Origin: Buchnera aphidicola (Floraphis choui)
GTDB taxonomy: Bacteria > Pseudomonadota > Gammaproteobacteria > Enterobacterales > Enterobacteriaceae
Length of the DNA: 64,000 bases
Reading direction: 5' to 3'
Assembly: GCA_039830045.1 (NCBI GenBank)
Contig: CP140044.1
Span: 62,001-126,000, forward strand
The notes under the pieces: model-generated
What the model was told of the DNA's origin: nothing
Databases searched by the model: none
What the model saw: the letters and a program-made list of their open reading frames with translations, nothing else
Shown: positions 61,372 to 64,000 of the stretch, one piece after another
Position numbering within the stretch: position 1 is the stretch's first letter
How the letters are laid out: the number at the start of each line of letters is the position of its first letter
Translations under genes and position numbers: made by a program

Positions 61372-62490
61372 ATGCAAAAAAAACGAGAAAGTATGGATTT
61401 GCCACAAGCTATTTTTTCTCTAATATTTATCGTTATTATGATATTTTCTAGTTTATGGATTATGCGTCCATTTTTTTTAGGTTTTGCGTGGGCTAGCATG
61501 GTAGTGATTGCGACATGGCCTATATTTTTAAAATTGCAGTTATTGTTATGGGGAAATCGAGCATGTGCTGTTATAACAATGATTATTATTTTATTATTAA
61601 TTTTTATTATTCCAATTGCTTGCTTAGTGAATAGTTTAATTGATAATAGCACTTCAGTAATTAGTTGGTTAAGTTCAGAAAACTTACGATTTCCAGATTT
61701 TTATTGGCTACAAGATATTCCTGTTATTGGGGTAAAATTATTTTCTAGTTATCAAAAATTATTAGATGAAGGAGGTTCTGAATTAATTGCTAAAGTTCAA
61801 CCTTATATGGGTAAAACTACTGAATTTTTTGTTGTTCAAGCGGGGCATTTTGGTCGGTTTATTATTCATTTAATTTTAATGTTAATTTTTAGTTCTTTAT
61901 TATATTGGAATGGTGAAAGAATGAGAAATATTATTAGACATTTTGCTGTTCGTTTAGGATCAAATTCTGGAGATTCGGTAGTCTCTCTTGCTGGTCAGGC
62001 AGTTAGAGCAGTAGCTTTAGGAGTAGTTGTTACTGCATTAGTTCAAGGCATTCTAGGTGGTATAGGATTAGCAATTTCTGGAATTCCATATTCTTCTTTA
62101 TTAATGATGTTAATAATTATTTTTTGTTTAATTCAATTAGGTCCGTTACCTGTATTAATTCCAGCTATTATGTGGTTGTATTGGAATGGTAATACAACTT
62201 GGGGGACTGTATTGTTAATTTGGAGTTGTATTGTATGTGTATTAGATCATATATTACGTCCTATGCTTATAAGGATCGGGGCTGATTTTCCCACGGTATT
62301 GATATTATCAGGAGTCATAGGTGGTTTAATTTCATTTGGAATGATTGGTTTATTTATTGGCCCAGTAGTTTTAGTCATATCATATCGTCTTATTTCTTCT
62401 TGGATGGATGAAATTCCAGCTCCAAGTACTTTGTCAAAAGAATCAATAAAACGCTTTTTATTAAAAGATAAGATTAAAAAGAAAAATTAA
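61372..62490 (+). CDS. ydiK: AI-2E family membrane transporter YdiK
   Basis: A 372-residue inner-membrane protein (E. coli YdiK 370) with about eight hydrophobic helices. Very close to E. coli over its whole length, for example AVRAVALGVVVTALVQGILGGIGLAISGIPY near residues 206-236 and ADFPTVLILSGVIGGLISFGMIGLFIGPVV near 305-334. The family was named for autoinducer-2 export but many members have other or unknown substrates; the substrate here is not known. Such strong conservation in a decaying genome suggests an important role. Confidence 0.92.
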   Translation: MQKKRESMDLPQAIFSLIFIVIMIFSSLWIMRPFFLGFAWASMVVIATWPIFLKLQLLLWGNRACAVITMIIILLLIFIIPIACLVNSLIDNSTSVISWLSSENLRFPDFYWLQDIPVIGVKLFSSYQKLLDEGGSELIAKVQPYMGKTTEFFVVQAGHFGRFIIHLILMLIFSSLLYWNGERMRNIIRHFAVRLGSNSGDSVVSLAGQAVRAVALGVVVTALVQGILGGIGLAISGIPYSSLLMMLIIIFCLIQLGPLPVLIPAIMWLYWNGNTTWGTVLLIWSCIVCVLDHILRPMLIRIGADFPTVLILSGVIGGLISFGMIGLFIGPVVLVISYRLISSWMDEIPAPSTLSKESIKRFLLKDKIKKKN

Positions 62491-62984
62491 TAATATTTAT
62501 TTAGAATTTTTATATTTGTTTTGATAATATTTTGTATAGAATATCAAATCTATTTAGTCATATATAATATTACTTTAAATATTTTATGATTACTTTTTTA
62601 TTTTATATTTCTTGTTTTATAGCAAATTCTTAAGTAGCTATAGAATGTAATTAAGAACAATTTACGATATTATCGTTATTAGTATTAATATTTTAAATTT
62701 TAATACTCTTATTATTTTTTAATAAAAATTTTTATGCTAATTTTAGAATATAATTTAAAGATCATAATATTATTATTAGATTATGATTACGAATTTGATA
62801 CATTAATATTAAAATGTTAAATTATTTTAAAAAAATTTTAAATAAATTTTAATTGTATTTATCATGGTAATTTAAAGCGTTTTGTATATTAAATTGATAT
62901 ATTTGCTTTAAAATTTATAATTAACATTTTATCAATTATAATTTTGTCATATATTATTAGTATAGGATATATTTAGAGAAAAAT
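62491..62984. other. 494-base spacer upstream of aroH
   Basis: No gene seen. Its right end holds the probable aroH promoter. No palindrome like a TrpR operator (CTAG-type half sites) was found, so the Trp-repressor control seen in E. coli is probably lost. Confidence 0.6.
62894..62921 (+). promoter_or_regulatory. Possible sigma-70 promoter of aroH
   Basis: TTGATA at 62894-62899 and TATAAT at 62916-62921 are separated by 16 bases. Transcription would start near 62928 and give a leader of about 57 bases that includes AGAG before the ATG. In so A-T rich a sequence such matches arise by chance, so this is only a candidate. Confidence 0.4.
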
Positions 62985-64000
62985 ATGAAAAAAACAGATG
63001 AATTAAGAACAATACGAATTGATCCGTTAATTACTCCATTTGAATTAGCAAAAAATTATCCTATTACTTCTTCTATTATGGATACTGTTATTACAGCTAG
63101 AAAAAATATAGCTAATATTATGACAGGAATGGATTTGCGTTTATTGGTAGTAATCGGACCTTGTTCAGTTCACGATCCTTTAGCAGCAGTTGAATATGCA
63201 AAAAGATTAAATGAATTACGTAAAAAATATTCTTCTCGTCTTGAAATTATAATGCGCACTTACTTTGAAAAACCACGTACTGTGATAGGTTGGAAAGGTC
63301 TTATTTCAGATCCTGATTTGAATGGAAGTTTTCGTGTTAATCATGGTTTGTCAATTGCTAGAAAATTGCTTTTAGATATTAATGAATTAGGACTTCCAGC
63401 TGCTACTGAATTCTTAGACATAGTAATTGGACAATTTATAGCAGATTTAATAAGTTGGGGTGCAATAGGAGCAAGGACTACTGAAAGTCAAATTCATCGT
63501 GAAATGGCATCTGCATTGTCTTGTCCAGTAGGATTTAAAAATGGTACTGATGGAAATATACGAATTGCAATAGATGCTATTCGTGCTGCAAGTGCAAAAC
63601 ATTTATTTCTAGCACCTGATAAACATGGACAAATGACTATTAATCATACTAGTGGAAATCCATTTGGTCATGTTATTATGCGTGGAGGAAAATCTCCAAA
63701 TTATCATGCTAAAGATATAGATTTAACTATAAGATATTTACAAGAATTTAATCTTTTAGAATATTTGATGATTGATTTTAGTCATGGGAATTGTCTAAAA
63801 CAACATAGGCGTCAGTGTGATGTAGGCGAATCCATAGCTAAGCAAATACGAGATGGCTCTACAGCTATATTTGGTGTTATGATTGAAAGTTTTATAGAAG
63901 AAGGTTCTCAAAAAGTAATTGATAATAAACCATTAATTTACGGAAAATCGATAACAGATCCTTGTTTAGGATGGAACGATAGCGTACGACTTCTTAAAAA
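62985..64000 (+). CDS. aroH: DAHP synthase, AroH type (partial, runs off the window)
   Basis: The frame is open from the ATG at 62985 to the window end: 338 codons, about 10-15 short of the full protein (E. coli 348). It condenses phosphoenolpyruvate with erythrose-4-phosphate, the entry to the aromatic pathway that aroC completes. Conserved: VIGPCSVHDPLAAVEYA near residues 56-72, MRTYFEKPRTVIGWKGLI, GARTTESQIHREMASALSCPVGFKNGTDG and DFSHGNC. The start (MKKTDELRTIRIDPLITPFELA) is closest to the tryptophan-sensitive isoenzyme AroH, although the three isoenzymes are similar. Confidence 0.94.
   Translation, partial: MKKTDELRTIRIDPLITPFELAKNYPITSSIMDTVITARKNIANIMTGMDLRLLVVIGPCSVHDPLAAVEYAKRLNELRKKYSSRLEIIMRTYFEKPRTVIGWKGLISDPDLNGSFRVNHGLSIARKLLLDINELGLPAATEFLDIVIGQFIADLISWGAIGARTTESQIHREMASALSCPVGFKNGTDGNIRIAIDAIRAASAKHLFLAPDKHGQMTINHTSGNPFGHVIMRGGKSPNYHAKDIDLTIRYLQEFNLLEYLMIDFSHGNCLKQHRRQCDVGESIAKQIRDGSTAIFGVMIESFIEEGSQKVIDNKPLIYGKSITDPCLGWNDSVRLLK

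Noticed and set aside
62944..62973. TTGTCA with TATATT 18 bases later as the aroH promoter
   Set aside because: Transcription would begin about 5 bases before the ATG and leave out the ribosome site; the pair at 62894-62921 fits better.
1..64000. Mobile elements, phage genes, CRISPR arrays or a replication origin
   Set aside because: No transposase, integrase, repeat-spacer array, target duplications or DnaA-box cluster was found in the reading.

Overview
The window is extremely AT-rich, and its genes are nearly all close orthologues of Escherichia coli genes in short conserved blocks separated by eroded spacers. The gene set (amino-acid synthesis kept, a flagellar basal-body operon kept, almost no regulators, no mobile elements) points to the aphid endosymbiont Buchnera aphidicola. 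I cannot name the strain from sequence alone. No insertion sequence, phage, CRISPR array or foreign-looking gene was seen.

Layout. 1-5111: the 3' end of cca, then uppP and the PTS genes crr, ptsI and ptsH on the minus strand, followed by a 1.36-kb empty spacer. 5112-8991: ligA, tRNA-Lys and tRNA-Val (minus), gltX, tRNA-Ala. 9192-19757: fliE (minus) and the 12-gene run fliF-G-H-I-J-K-M-N-O-P-Q-R. 19939-26844: rpmG and rpmB, tamB (shortened), ppa, pmbA, rnpB and rsmI. 27110-37115: fabB, talA, tktB, dapE, dapA, aroC and smrB. 37634-44702: the complete histidine operon hisGDCBHAFI. 44813-52661: gnd, a decayed dcd, metG, tilS, tRNA-Val(GAC), mdtK and ribC. 53266-59080: rsxABCDGE and nth. 59279-64000: tyrS, sufA, ydiK and the start of aroH, which runs off the window.

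How the genes fit together. The window supplies all eight histidine genes, two lysine-pathway enzymes (dapA, dapE), the first and last shikimate enzymes (an AroH-type synthase and aroC), the non-oxidative pentose pathway (talA, tktB) with gnd, the general PTS proteins, and the Rsx/Rnf membrane complex. The flagellar genes encode export apparatus, MS ring and switch proteins. Residues used for rotation and for CheY binding are changed or missing, which fits a basal body kept as a non-motile secretion device.

Most notable observation: four flagellar genes (fliH, fliJ, fliK, fliN) are each split into two reading frames exactly at a run of 10 or 11 A. Adding or removing one A restores full-length proteins of the expected size, and in-frame runs of the same length occur in fliM, fliK and metG. 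This fits rescue by polymerase slippage at poly(A), known in Buchnera, but homopolymer sequencing error must be excluded. dcd, in contrast, is an unmistakable pseudogene. I found no convincing entirely new system.
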